Part shown: positions 46,032-54,809 of the stretch, one piece after another
Layout of the letters: each line of letters begins with the position of its first letter
Numbering within the stretch: position 1 is the stretch's first letter
Notes under the pieces: generated by a model
Told to the model about the DNA's origin: nothing
Seen by the model: only the letters and a program-made list of their open reading frames with translations
The model's database searches: none
Position numbers and translations under genes: made by a program
Source of the DNA: Paraburkholderia sp. BCC1886
GTDB lineage: Bacteria > Pseudomonadota > Gammaproteobacteria > Burkholderiales > Burkholderiaceae
Direction of reading: 5' to 3'
Length of the DNA: 64,000 bases
Assembly: GCF_900996245.1 (NCBI RefSeq)
Contig: NZ_CAAJGK010000063.1
Span: 310,001 to 374,000, forward strand

Positions 46032-46982
46032 ATGTCAGATCGAGAAGTGGGCTCAGGCTCGCAGCCTTCGCCTGGCGTCGGGCTGGTGCATCGGCTTACC
46101 GGTGGAATCCGCGCCAAACTGGCCGCGGGCGTCACGCATCTGACTAGCGGCAGCGGGCCAACCCTCGATTACTCTTCGCCGCCGGGCGACCCCGGCCTCT
46201 TCGGTCCCGACTCGGCGTGCTGGACCATCCACGCCGACTTCACGTCGATGATGACCGGCGGGGTCAGCGCCCTACTGCTGCAGGCCTTGCATCCGCTGGC
46301 GCTCGCCGGCGTCTGGGACCATTCCACGTTTCGCACCGACATTCTCGGACGACTGCGTCGCACCGCGACGTTCATTGCCGGTACGACCTATGGCAACCGT
46401 CACGATGCGCTCGCCTTGATCGAACGTGTGCGGCGGATCCACCTTGGCGTGACGGGTGTCGGGCCGGACGGCCAGCCTTATCGCGCGAGCGATCCCGAGT
46501 TGCTGACCTGGGTGCATGTCGCCGAAGTATCGAGCTTCATGACCGCGCATCTGCGCTATGTGAATCCGCGGTTGCCGCTGGCCGATCAGGACCGCTACTT
46601 CGCGGAAACGGCCCGAATCGCGGAAATGCTGGGCGCAGCCGACATACCGCGCTCACGCGCCGCGATCGATGCTTACCTGCTCGCGATGCAACCGGCGCTG
46701 GTGGCCAGCGAGCGCACGCGCGAAGTGGTGCGGGTTCTGATGAACGCGCCCGTCCCGAGCGCCGCGATGCGGCCGGCGGCCTCGCTGATGCTGACCGCTG
46801 GCGTGGATTTGTTGCCGGACTGGGCGCAGACGATGCTCGGGTTCAAGCGGTTCGCGCTGCTTCGTCGAGCGGTTGCGAGACCCGGCGTGCGGGCGCTCGC
46901 GCCGGTGATCCGCTGGGGGCTGGTGAACGGGGTGTCGAAGCGGGCGCGTCGGCGCGTGGCGGCTGATGGTGGGGCGGAGTGA
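46032..46982 (+). CDS. DUF2236 / MpaB-like oxygenase family protein
   Basis: 316 residues. Helical protein with a FGPDSACWTIHADFTSMMTG start to the core, ALLLQALHPLALAGVWDHS containing a conserved His, RLRRTATFIAGTTYG, and VRRIHLGVTG with another His, followed by ELLTWVHVAEVSSF. This pattern is that of the DUF2236 (MpaB, latex-clearing-protein-like) family, whose known members bind haem b and oxygenate substrates. The start ATG 46032 lacks a strong Shine-Dalgarno sequence. Its position after ruvB is probably not functional. Confidence 0.8.
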   Translation: MSDREVGSGSQPSPGVGLVHRLTGGIRAKLAAGVTHLTSGSGPTLDYSSPPGDPGLFGPDSACWTIHADFTSMMTGGVSALLLQALHPLALAGVWDHSTFRTDILGRLRRTATFIAGTTYGNRHDALALIERVRRIHLGVTGVGPDGQPYRASDPELLTWVHVAEVSSFMTAHLRYVNPRLPLADQDRYFAETARIAEMLGAADIPRSRAAIDAYLLAMQPALVASERTREVVRVLMNAPVPSAAMRPAASLMLTAGVDLLPDWAQTMLGFKRFALLRRAVARPGVRALAPVIRWGLVNGVSKRARRRVAADGGAE

Positions 46983-47040
46983 GTGTGGACTAACCCGCGG
47001 ACCAACACGCGCCGGACATAGCGCGCGCCTGCGGCCCGGC

Positions 47041-47730
47041 TCATTTCGCGGCCGCGGGGCTCCGCCTGAAACTGTCGTCCGCGCTGGGCGCGTCGAGATG
47101 CGACACGTCTGCCCATGACACGATGACAGCCCGGCTCCCATCGTCGATGAAATCCACCACGTTGAGGCTCGTATTCAACAGCGCGTAATCGCGCGGTGCG
47201 TCGAGCGGCAACTTACCGGCGAAACGGCGTACGCAATCGAGCACGCCGCCATGCGCCACACAGGCGATACGGCCGCCCGGATGCGCGGCCACCAGCGGTC
47301 GAACGGCTTGCACCACGCGCTCGTAGAACTGGCGCAGCGACTCGCCTTCCGGCGGTGCGAAATCGGGATCGCGGGTTTGCCAGTGAGCGTAGGGCTCGGG
47401 GAAACGGACCGCGATCTCGTCGCTGTCCAGCCCCTGGAACGCGCCGTACGAGCGCTCACGCAACGCTTCGCGCAATTGCAGCGGCAGACCGAGCGCGTCG
47501 GCAATAGGCTGCGCGGTTTGCTGCGCGCGCTGCAGGTCGCTCGAGTAGATCCCGTCCAGTCGCATCTCGCCGTCCTGCGCCTCCTGAGCCTCTTGCGCGA
47601 GACGTTGCGCGAGACGCTGCGCCTGCTCGACGCCTGTGGTCGCCAGCGGAATGTCGATGTGACCTTGAATGCGCTTGATGCGATTCCACTCGGTTTCGCC
47701 GTGGCGAATGAACAGGATTTGCGTGGTCAT
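47041..47730 (-). CDS. Histidine phosphatase family protein (GpmB/phosphoglycerate mutase-like)
   Basis: 229 residues. The phosphohistidine motif FIRHGETEWN is at the N-terminus; the second His is in ACVAHGGVLDC and the acid is in ALRERSYGAFQG. Repeats QRLAQRLAQEAQEAQ enrich one helix. It could be a cofactor-dependent phosphoglycerate mutase-like phosphatase; the substrate is not known. It is the last gene of a minus-strand tyrS-dtd-phosphatase cluster. Confidence 0.9.
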   Translation of the reverse strand: MTTQILFIRHGETEWNRIKRIQGHIDIPLATTGVEQAQRLAQRLAQEAQEAQDGEMRLDGIYSSDLQRAQQTAQPIADALGLPLQLREALRERSYGAFQGLDSDEIAVRFPEPYAHWQTRDPDFAPPEGESLRQFYERVVQAVRPLVAAHPGGRIACVAHGGVLDCVRRFAGKLPLDAPRDYALLNTSLNVVDFIDDGSRAVIVSWADVSHLDAPSADDSFRRSPAAAK

Positions 47731-47781
47731 GGGAGGAAGGTTTGGAGGATGGGCCGATTGCTCGATGGTGGGCGGCCGACG

Positions 47782-48240
47782 TCAGGCGTTCGTCTGCAAC
47801 CAGAACGTGACCGGGCCGTCGTTCACGAGCGAAACCTGCATATCGGCGCCGAACTCGCCCGTCTCGACAGTTGGATGTTTGCCGCGCGCGGCAGCGACGA
47901 AGTAATCGAACAGCCGCCTGCCTTCGTCCGGCGGCGCGGCGGGCGTGAAGCTCGGACGCAAGCCGCTGTTGGTATCCGCCGCCAGCGTGAATTGCGACAC
48001 CAGCAGCAGGCCACCCGCGCGCCCGGCGCCGTCGAGATTCTGCACGGACAGATTCATCTTGCCGGCCGCGTCGCTGAACACCCGGTAGCCGAGTACCTTG
48101 GCGAGCAAGCGGTCGGCGGCGGCCTCGGTATCGCCACGTTCGGCGCACACGAGCGCGAGCAGGCCTGCCTCGATGGCGCCCGTCACCCGATCGCCCACTC
48201 GCACTTCGGCGCGGCGCACGCGCTGGATCAACGCGATCAT
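47782..48240 (-). CDS. dtd: D-aminoacyl-tRNA deacylase
   Basis: 152 residues. Conserved motifs: MIALIQRVRRAEV start, the catalytic SQFTLAADTNSGLRPSF with the essential GLRPSF, and VNDGPVTFWL containing the cross-subunit Gly-cis-Pro. DTD hydrolyses D-amino acids (first found for D-Tyr) and Gly from mischarged tRNAs. It follows tyrS by 55 bases on the same strand. Confidence 0.96.
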   Translation of the reverse strand: MIALIQRVRRAEVRVGDRVTGAIEAGLLALVCAERGDTEAAADRLLAKVLGYRVFSDAAGKMNLSVQNLDGAGRAGGLLLVSQFTLAADTNSGLRPSFTPAAPPDEGRRLFDYFVAAARGKHPTVETGEFGADMQVSLVNDGPVTFWLQTNA

Positions 48241-48295
48241 GGCCGCACGAACCGTAAGGTGAGCGAGTTGAGCGAGGTGACCGTCAGCGCCGGCA

Positions 48296-49558
48296 TCAGG
48301 CTGTCAGCGTAACGCGGGCAAAACGGCGCTTGCCGACCTGCACCACGTATTCGCCGGCTTCGACCTTGAGGCCCTTGTCCGACACGGTTGCGCCGTCGAT
48401 TTTCACGCCGCCCTGCTCGATGTTGCGCAGCGCTTCGCTCGTGGACGGCACGAGATTGGCCTGCTTGAGCAATTGCCCGATGGCGAGCGGCGCGCCCGCC
48501 AGCATCACCGTGGGAATGTCGTCCGGCACGCCGCCCTTTGCGCGGTGGTTGAAGTCCTCGAGCGCACGCTCGGCGTCGGCCGGCGAGTGAAAGCGCGCGA
48601 CGATTTCCTGACCGAGCAGCACCTTGAAGTCACGCGGATTGCGGCCTGCCTCGATTTCCTTCTTGAAGCCCGCAATTTCGTCCATGGGGCGGAACGACAG
48701 CAACTCGAAATAACGCCACATGAGCACGTCGGAGATGCTCATCAGCTTGCCGAACATGTCCGACGGCTTTTCGCTGATGCCGATGTAGTTGTGCTTCGAC
48801 TTCGACATTTTCTCGACGCCGTCGAGGCCTTCCAGCAGCGGCATGGTCAGGATGCACTGCTGTTCCTGGCCGTACTGCTTCTGCAACTCGCGGCCGACCA
48901 GCAGATTGAACTTCTGGTCCGTCCCGCCCAGTTCCAGATCGGCGTTGAGCGCGACGGAATCGTAGCCTTGCATTAATGGATACAGGAACTCGTGGATCGA
49001 GATAGGCACGCCGCCCTGAAAGCGTTTGGTGAAATCTTCCCGCTCGAGAATGCGCGCGACCGTGTAGCGCGAAGCGAGCTTGATCATGCCGTCGGCGCCC
49101 AGCGGCATCGACCATTCGCTGTTATAGCGGATTTCGGTCTTGTCGCGGTCGAGCACCAGCGCGGCCTGATCGAAATACGTTTTCGCGTTCGACTCGATCT
49201 GTTCGCGCGTGAGCGGCGGACGCGTGGCATTGCGGCCCGACGGATCGCCGATGAGCGAAGTAAAGTCGCCGATCAGAAAAATGACGGTGTGCCCCAGGTC
49301 CTGCAACTGCCGCATCTTGTTGAGCACGACCGTATGGCCGATGTGGATGTCGGGCGCCGTCGGGTCGAGCCCGAGTTTGATGCGCAACGGCTTGCCGGTC
49401 GCCGCGCTTCTGGCCAGCTTTTGCGCGAATTCGTCTTCGATCAGCAATTCGTCGACGCCGCGTTTGGTGACGGCGAGCGCGTGACGAACTTCGTCGGTGA
49501 TCGGGAAAGCCGGGACGGCGGAAACGGCGGGGCTAGGCTTGGTGGACTCGGTGCTCAT
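48296..49558 (-). CDS. tyrS: Tyrosyl-tRNA synthetase
   Basis: 420 residues from the ATG at 49558 (MSTESTKPSPAVSAV); the frame upstream is a shadow. Class I synthetase with HIGH at 72-75, KMSKS in EKMSKSKHNY, a Rossmann catalytic core, and a C-terminal S4-like RNA-binding domain (GGVKIDGATVSDKGLKVEAGEYVVQVG). It follows the longer proteobacterial TyrRS type (KMSKS rather than KFGKT). It charges tRNA-Tyr and heads the cluster with dtd. Confidence 0.97.
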   Translation of the reverse strand: MSTESTKPSPAVSAVPAFPITDEVRHALAVTKRGVDELLIEDEFAQKLARSAATGKPLRIKLGLDPTAPDIHIGHTVVLNKMRQLQDLGHTVIFLIGDFTSLIGDPSGRNATRPPLTREQIESNAKTYFDQAALVLDRDKTEIRYNSEWSMPLGADGMIKLASRYTVARILEREDFTKRFQGGVPISIHEFLYPLMQGYDSVALNADLELGGTDQKFNLLVGRELQKQYGQEQQCILTMPLLEGLDGVEKMSKSKHNYIGISEKPSDMFGKLMSISDVLMWRYFELLSFRPMDEIAGFKKEIEAGRNPRDFKVLLGQEIVARFHSPADAERALEDFNHRAKGGVPDDIPTVMLAGAPLAIGQLLKQANLVPSTSEALRNIEQGGVKIDGATVSDKGLKVEAGEYVVQVGKRRFARVTLTA

Positions 49559-49761
49559 GCTGGAAACTTGAAGTCGCAAAAGGAGAGATTGTCCCATAGA
49601 TGCGCGCCGGCGCACCCTCCAAGTCGGGGGGGTGCCGGTGCAGCAACGCAATTTCTGCCCGCCACGCGGGAGGGTCCGCACATCGGGTAGCCCAATTCGA
49701 CCGCGCTCGCGACGATAATCTGCTACAACCTTCGCAACGAACCTTGGACAGGAGCAGCAAC

Positions 49762-50892
49762 GTGGCGCAAGACACCGCAGACGGCGTCTACTTCGGACTG
49801 ATGTCCGGCACGAGCATGGACGGCGTTGACGGCGTGGCCGTCCGCTTCACCGAAGGACAGGCGCCGGTCGTGCTGGCCGAGGCGTTCGTCGGCTTTGCCG
49901 AGAGCCTGCGCGAGGCGCTGTTCGCGTTACAGCAACCCGGTGAGAACGAGATCGAACGCGAAGCGCTGGCCGCTAACGCGCTGGCGACGCGCTATACGGT
50001 GTGCTGCCACGACCTGTTGCGCGGCTGCCGCGTGCCGGCCGCCGAGGTGCGGGCGATCGGCGTGCATGGGCAGACGGTGCGGCATCGACCGGAAAAAGGC
50101 TACACGCGGCAGATCAACAACCCCGCGCTGCTCGCCGAAATGATGCATATCGACGTGATCGCGGATTTCCGCAGCCGCGACGTCGCCGCCGGAGGTCAAG
50201 GCGCGCCGCTCGTGCCGGCGTTCCACGCGACCGTTTTCGGCGCGAAGGACGACACGCGCGTAGTCTGCAATCTCGGCGGGATCAGCAACATCACGATTCT
50301 GAACGCGACGGGCAGCGTGCGCGGTTTCGACTGCGGCCCGGCCAATGCGTTGCTCGACGAATGGGCGCAGCGGCATCTCGGCAAACCTTTCGACGAGAAC
50401 GGCCACTTTGCGGCCGGCGGTCAGGTGGACCGCTCGCTGCTCAATGCGCTGCTCGACGAGCCGTTCTTCGTCCAGCAACCGCCGAAGAGCACCGGCCGCG
50501 ATCTGTTCAACGCTGCCTGGCTCGACGCGAAACTGCAGCCGTTCACTGCACTCGCGCCGGCCGATGTGCAGGCGACCCTGGTAGCATTGACCGCGGTAAC
50601 GATCGCGCGCGAGATCGAACGGCATGCGTCGGATGCGAAGGCGGTCTACGTGTGTGGTGGCGGCGCGCGCAATCCCGAGATACTTCGGGCACTGCAGCAG
50701 GCGCTGGAAGACAGCGGCGTCAGCGGCGTGCCGGTGATGACCACGGATGCGTTGGGTGTTCCGCCGAGTCAGGTCGAACCGCTCGCGTTCGCGTGGCTTG
50801 CGATGCGGTGTGTCGCGCGTCTGCCCGGCAATTTGCCGGCGGTAACGGGCGCAGCGGCCGAGCGCGTGTTAGGCGCGATTTATCCGCGATAA
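49762..50892 (+). CDS. anmK: Anhydro-N-acetylmuramic acid kinase
   Basis: 376 residues from a GTG with GGAG 7 bases upstream. ASKHA kinase features: YFGLMSGTSMDGVDGV phosphate loop, IGVHGQTVRHRP, the adenosine/phosphate loop NLGGISNITIL, and CGGGARNPEIL. It phosphorylates and opens 1,6-anhydro-MurNAc from cell-wall turnover to MurNAc-6-phosphate in the cytoplasm. It is divergent from tyrS and followed by a terminator. Confidence 0.96.
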   Translation: MAQDTADGVYFGLMSGTSMDGVDGVAVRFTEGQAPVVLAEAFVGFAESLREALFALQQPGENEIEREALAANALATRYTVCCHDLLRGCRVPAAEVRAIGVHGQTVRHRPEKGYTRQINNPALLAEMMHIDVIADFRSRDVAAGGQGAPLVPAFHATVFGAKDDTRVVCNLGGISNITILNATGSVRGFDCGPANALLDEWAQRHLGKPFDENGHFAAGGQVDRSLLNALLDEPFFVQQPPKSTGRDLFNAAWLDAKLQPFTALAPADVQATLVALTAVTIAREIERHASDAKAVYVCGGGARNPEILRALQQALEDSGVSGVPVMTTDALGVPPSQVEPLAFAWLAMRCVARLPGNLPAVTGAAAERVLGAIYPR

Positions 50893-50913
50893 CAGCGGCA
50901 CGCGCACAAAATA

Positions 50914-50939
50914 AAAACGGAGCCGAAGCTCCGTTTTTT
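50914..50939 (+). terminator. Intrinsic terminator after anmK
   Basis: AAAACGGAGC (50914-50923), loop CGAA, GCTCCGTTTT (50928-50937), with T to 50939. The A run also allows termination of erpA on the other strand. Confidence 0.9.
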
Positions 50940-50964
50940 GTACCGCTAGCAGATTAAACCGTTA

Positions 50965-51330
50965 TCAAACCGAGAACGACGAACCGCAACCGCAGGTGGT
51001 CGTGGCGTTCGGGTTCTTGATGACGAACTGCGCGCCGTTGATGTCGTCCTTATAGTCGATCTCGGCACCGACCAGATACTGGTAGCTCATCGAGTCGATC
51101 AGCAGCTGGACGCCGCTTTTGTTCATGACCGTGTCGTCTTCATTCACGGCTTCGTCGAACGTAAAACCATACTGAAAGCCCGAGCAGCCGCCGCCTTGCA
51201 CGAAAACGCGCAGCTTGAGGTCCGCATTGCCTTCTTCTTCGATCAGTTGCTTGACCTTGTCAGCCGCTGCGTCGGTAAAAACGAAGGGGGCGGGCATCTC
51301 GGTCACAGGTGCTTCGGTGACAGCGTTCAT
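50965..51330 (-). CDS. erpA: Iron-sulphur cluster insertion protein ErpA
   Basis: 121 residues from the ATG at 51330. A-type carrier with three conserved cysteines: GGGCSGFQYGF and the C-terminal TTCGCGSSFSV. It delivers [2Fe-2S]/[4Fe-4S] clusters to apoproteins, such as those of isoprenoid synthesis. Separate from rpsI by a terminator. Confidence 0.96.
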   Translation of the reverse strand: MNAVTEAPVTEMPAPFVFTDAAADKVKQLIEEEGNADLKLRVFVQGGGCSGFQYGFTFDEAVNEDDTVMNKSGVQLLIDSMSYQYLVGAEIDYKDDINGAQFVIKNPNATTTCGCGSSFSV

Positions 51331-51479
51331 TCGAACTCTCCAAAAAAACTTATCCGCCATTGTAGGGCTGATCTCGATATCGTGCTGAAGCCCACAAAAT
51401 CAATGGGTTTTTACGCAGCGACCGACAGGCCCTCATTCCGCCTGCAGCGAAATCGCGCGAGGGGCGACGCCCCGCGCCT

Positions 51480-51517
51480 AAAAAAAAGCCGCCTTCGCGA
51501 AAGCGTTGGCGGCTTTT
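51480..51517 (-). terminator. Intrinsic terminator after rpsI
   Basis: On the minus strand, AAAGCCGCC and GGCGGCTTT (51508-51516 with 51485-51493) form a stem followed by eight T (51480-51487). It ends the rplM-rpsI operon. Confidence 0.9.
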
Positions 51518-51557
51518 GCAGCGACCCGGCCCGAAAGCCGGTGCGCACCCGAAACGA

Positions 51558-51950
51558 TTAACGCTTCGAGAATTGCTTCCGGCGACGTGCCTTGTGGAAG
51601 CCGACCTTCTTACGTTCGACTTCACGAGCGTCACGCGTCACGAAGCCAGCGTGCGACAGTTGCGGCTTCAGCGTTGCGTCGTAGTCCATCAGCGCGCGGG
51701 TGATGCCGTGGCGAACGGCACCAGCTTGACCCGTTTCACCGCCACCCGTCACGTTGACCTTGATGTCGAACGTGGCAGCGTGGTTCGTGAGTTCCAGCGG
51801 CTGACGCACGATCATCAGCGACGTTTCGCGCGAGAAGTAATCGGCGATGGGCTTGCCGTTCACAACGATATCGCCCTTGCCTGCCTTGATGAAGACGCGT
51901 GCGACGGCGCTCTTGCGGCGGCCCGTGCCGTAATTCCAGTTACCGATCAT
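51558..51950 (-). CDS. rpsI: 30S ribosomal protein S9
   Basis: 130 residues. Starts MIGNWNYGTGRRKSAVARVF and ends KARRRKQFSKR, the conserved basic tail that reaches the P-site. It follows rplM by 11 bases. Confidence 0.99.
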   Translation of the reverse strand: MIGNWNYGTGRRKSAVARVFIKAGKGDIVVNGKPIADYFSRETSLMIVRQPLELTNHAATFDIKVNVTGGGETGQAGAVRHGITRALMDYDATLKPQLSHAGFVTRDAREVERKKVGFHKARRRKQFSKR

Positions 51951-51961
51951 GTGGGCTCCCC

Positions 51962-52390
51962 TTAGATCTCGAGCGCTTTCGGCTGTTGCGCCGAATGCGG
52001 ATGCGTTGCTTCAGCGTAGACCTTCAGCTTCTTGATCATCGCGTAGCCGAGCGGGCCCTTCGGCAGCATGCCCTTGACCGCTTTCTCGAGCGCGCGGCCC
52101 GGGAAGCGTTCCTGCATCTTGCCGAACGTCGTTTCATAGATACCGCCCGGGTAGCCCGAGTGACGGTAGTACTTCTTGTCAGTAGCTTTGTTGCCCGTGA
52201 CTTTCAACTTGCCGGCGTTGATAACGATGATGAAATCACCGGTGTCGACGTGCGGAGTGAATTCAGGCTTGTGCTTGCCGCGAAGACGGTGTGCCACTTC
52301 GCTGGCGACACGCCCGAGAACCTTATCCGTCGCGTCAATCACGTACCATTCGCGCGTCACCTCATGGGCTTTTGCGGAAAACGTCTTCAT
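51962..52390 (-). CDS. rplM: 50S ribosomal protein L13
   Basis: 142 residues. Typical L13: MKTFSAKAHEVTREWYVIDA, GRVASEVAHRLRGKHKPEF, and HSGYPGGIYETTFGKM. First gene of the rplM-rpsI operon. Confidence 0.99.
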   Translation of the reverse strand: MKTFSAKAHEVTREWYVIDATDKVLGRVASEVAHRLRGKHKPEFTPHVDTGDFIIVINAGKLKVTGNKATDKKYYRHSGYPGGIYETTFGKMQERFPGRALEKAVKGMLPKGPLGYAMIKKLKVYAEATHPHSAQQPKALEI

Positions 52391-52511
52391 GATCGATCCA
52401 AAAAAATTGCTGCGCCCAATATGTTTTTTCCTGCTTGTAGTGTGCGCATCATGGCGCGTGCAGGCTCTCCCTGGTTCTTCCTCCGCGGGCGCGAATGCGG
52501 AAAAGCCTTGA

Positions 52512-52541
52512 ATTATAGAGGAATTTGCAAGTCGGAGTCAA
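52512..52541 (-). promoter_or_regulatory. Promoter of rplM-rpsI
   Basis: On the minus strand, TTGACT (52536-52541), 18 bases, TATAAT (52512-52517). The start lies about 115 bases before rplM. Confidence 0.75.
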
Positions 52542-52626
52542 AACTTGCGGGAGCTGGCAGCGACGAGACGTAAAAACGGCCGCTTAATTGAGTCGGGTCG
52601 CGCAAAGGCGAGGCAAAAGCAGGGCG

Positions 52627-52657
52627 AAAAAAAACCCGAACTGGTTGGTTCGGGTTT
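52627..52657 (-). terminator. Intrinsic terminator of the putative small RNA
   Basis: On the minus strand, AAACCCGAA (52649-52657) pairs with TTCGGGTTT (52632-52640) around an 8-base loop, then T to 52627 (eight in all). Confidence 0.85.
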
Positions 52658-52687
52658 AATCCACCAATGGAGGAGGTGGAGGAGACA
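52627..52687 (-). ncRNA. Putative small RNA with UCCUCC hairpin loop (anti-Shine-Dalgarno)
   Basis: About 61 nt between a good promoter and an intrinsic terminator, with no coding potential in that interval. The 5' hairpin is UCCACC (complement of 52675-52680) and GGUGGA (52660-52665) with a 9-base loop UCCUCCAUU. The preceding single strand is also CU-rich (CUCCUCC). UCCUCC can pair with GGAGGA in Shine-Dalgarno regions. The 3' hairpin is the terminator (52632-52657). It resembles CU-rich small RNAs described in beta-proteobacteria; whether it is one of those families needs a covariance search. Confidence 0.65.
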
Positions 52688-52693
52688 AGGACG

Positions 52694-52722
52694 AGTATAT
52701 GGGGGTGCCTTGTGCAACGCAA
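52694..52722 (-). promoter_or_regulatory. Sigma70-like promoter of the putative small RNA
   Basis: On the minus strand, TTGCGT (52717-52722), 17 bases, TATACT (52694-52699). The predicted start is about 52687. Confidence 0.7.
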
Positions 52723-53019
52723 GAACATTTACATGGCGAAACGCAATCTCATAATGCGGCAAGCCCGATGGACTTCGTGATTTTGCCTAATTTCTATATG
52801 CATCAAGGGCTCCAGCGAGATTACCCGCAGCAGCACTTCCGTCACGTCTAGAGTAAAACCCCTAAATGACCGCGGGCATTCCCCAATCGACTGCGCATAC
52901 TGCACCGCAACACGCCAAGCCCCGTTCCGCATAATTTCCGTCCAGGGACACCTCGGGCGGAGGCGCCTTCAGCGGGCTACAATGCCGTCTCGATATTGCG
53001 CAGCGCGGTGGAGTACAGC
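52723..53019. other. Gene-free stretch between small RNA and osmC
   Basis: 297 bases, part of a 629-base gene-poor interval (52391-53019). The minus-strand 67-codon frame at 52729-52932 has no Shine-Dalgarno sequence and low-complexity composition; I do not call it. No other structure recognised. Confidence 0.5.
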
Positions 53020-53442
53020 ATGGAATGCAAAGTAAGCTGGATGGGGCAGGACGGCATGGCGTTTGCCGCGGAAACGGGCAGCGGTCATCTGGTCACGATG
53101 GACGGCGCGCCCGAAGGCGGCGGCCGCAACCTGTCGCCGCGTCCCATGGAGATGGTTCTGCTCGGCACGGGCGGCTGCACCGCCTACGACGTCGTGATGA
53201 TCCTGAAGAAAAGCCGCCAGGAAATCGCCGGCTGCTCGGTGACGTTGAAGGCCGAGCGCGCCAGCGAAGACCCGAAAGTGTTCACGAAGATTCATTTCCA
53301 CTTCACCGTGACGGGCAAGAACCTGAACCCGGCCACCGTCGAACGCGCGATCAACCTGTCACACGACAAATACTGCTCGGCGTCGATCATGATCGCGAAG
53401 ACCGCCGAACTCACGCACTCGTTCGACATCGTTCCGGGCTGA
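53020..53442 (+). CDS. OsmC/Ohr-family protein
   Basis: 140 residues from the ATG at 53020, with GGAG upstream. The two conserved redox cysteines are in LLGTGGCTAYDVV (about residue 53) and SHDKYCSASIM (about 117). This spacing fits the YhfA/OsmC branch of thiol peroxidases rather than Ohr. It may reduce organic peroxides. It faces rnpB with a shared terminator between them. Confidence 0.9.
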   Translation: MECKVSWMGQDGMAFAAETGSGHLVTMDGAPEGGGRNLSPRPMEMVLLGTGGCTAYDVVMILKKSRQEIAGCSVTLKAERASEDPKVFTKIHFHFTVTGKNLNPATVERAINLSHDKYCSASIMIAKTAELTHSFDIVPG

Positions 53443-53464
53443 GTCCAGCCGCTCGCTCAAATAA

Positions 53465-53501
53465 AAATGCCGGCGTCCCTACGGACGCCGGCATTTTTTT
53501 G
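53465..53501. terminator. Bidirectional intrinsic terminator between osmC gene and rnpB
   Basis: ATGCCGGCGTCC (53467-53478), loop CTAC, GGACGCCGGCAT (53483-53494), with A-rich left and T-rich right flanks, so it can stop both transcripts. Confidence 0.9.
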
Positions 53502-53506
53502 TCGGG

Positions 53507-53924
<418 letters not shown>

Positions 53925-53930
53925 CGGCGG

Positions 53931-53936
53931 ATTCTA
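53931..53936 (-). promoter_or_regulatory. -10 element of rnpB
   Basis: TAGAAT on the minus strand, 7 bases before the predicted RNA start near 53924. No clear -35. Confidence 0.5.
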
Positions 53937-53961
53937 ACACTGCCGGGCATCCACCCTGCCA

Positions 53962-54798
53962 TTACTCGCTTGCGCGAACGCGCCGTCCGGTGCGAAACAC
54001 GGTCGTGTCGTCGTAAAACGCCGGCAATGCGTTCTCCGGGCACCAGTCCGGAATGCCGAGCACGGGCAGCGGCGCAAACAGACGACTCGTCAAAATGTGA
54101 GCGCCGAGCAGCGCCGTACTCACGGCTTCGTCGAGCCACGCATTGCGCGCTTCCGAAGCCCATACGAAGTAATCCGCGGGCACTTCGACGATCCACGCAT
54201 GGCCGGTGCACGCCTTGAACGGCGCCACCAGCTTCTCGAGCAATGCGTGACCGAAGCAGCGGACCTCGCACCGCGAACCCCACGCGTCGCGCTGCCCGAG
54301 AAAGAGCGTCGGCCAGTCGAAACCGCGTAGCGCGGCGCTCAACAGAGGGTCGGCGCAAGCGAACAGCAAGGCGTTTTCGTCGAACAACGTCAGCGTGTCG
54401 CGCGCGCCGCCGCGGGTCGGACCGACACCCAACGCGTCGATCGCGACGGACTGCCGCGCGTTCAATGCCGCCTTGATCCGCGGAAACGCAAACCACATCG
54501 ACGCGTTGAAAAAGTCGTGCAGATTGTGGCGCGTCGGCACCTGCCCCGTTGCCGCGATATGCGCTTCGTAGGCCGCGCCGGCAGGCAGATCGTCCTGAGC
54601 GATGAAGGCGAGCGGCTTGCCGCGTCCGCTAGTCAGGCGAATCCGGCACTGCGCGGCGTCGGCGTTCATCTCGGCGAGCAGCGCCGCGTGACTGCTCAGC
54701 GCGGCCTGTTGCCAGCGCCGGCCGCGCTCGGCCAACGGCGCGAACCACGCTTGCGACCAGTCGATATCGTCGAACCCGGAACTCGCGCGCGCCGACAT
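53962..54798 (-). CDS. DUF3025 domain protein
   Basis: 278 residues. The pattern VPTRHNLHDFFNASMWFAFPRIKAALN, then DENALLFAC, FGHALLEKLVAPFKACTGHAW and the C-terminal PVLGIPDWCPENALPAFYDDTTVFR is that of DUF3025 proteins, found beside pyrC in beta-proteobacteria. Function unknown. It starts 11 bases after pyrC, so the two are probably cotranscribed. Confidence 0.88.
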   Translation of the reverse strand: MSARASSGFDDIDWSQAWFAPLAERGRRWQQAALSSHAALLAEMNADAAQCRIRLTSGRGKPLAFIAQDDLPAGAAYEAHIAATGQVPTRHNLHDFFNASMWFAFPRIKAALNARQSVAIDALGVGPTRGGARDTLTLFDENALLFACADPLLSAALRGFDWPTLFLGQRDAWGSRCEVRCFGHALLEKLVAPFKACTGHAWIVEVPADYFVWASEARNAWLDEAVSTALLGAHILTSRLFAPLPVLGIPDWCPENALPAFYDDTTVFRTGRRVRASE

Positions 54799-54809
54799 CT
54801 ACCGTGCGC

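Noticed and set aside
52538..52762. 74-codon minus-strand frame over the putative small RNA
   Set aside because: It crosses the promoter and intrinsic terminator, has no Shine-Dalgarno sequence, and has no protein-like pattern.
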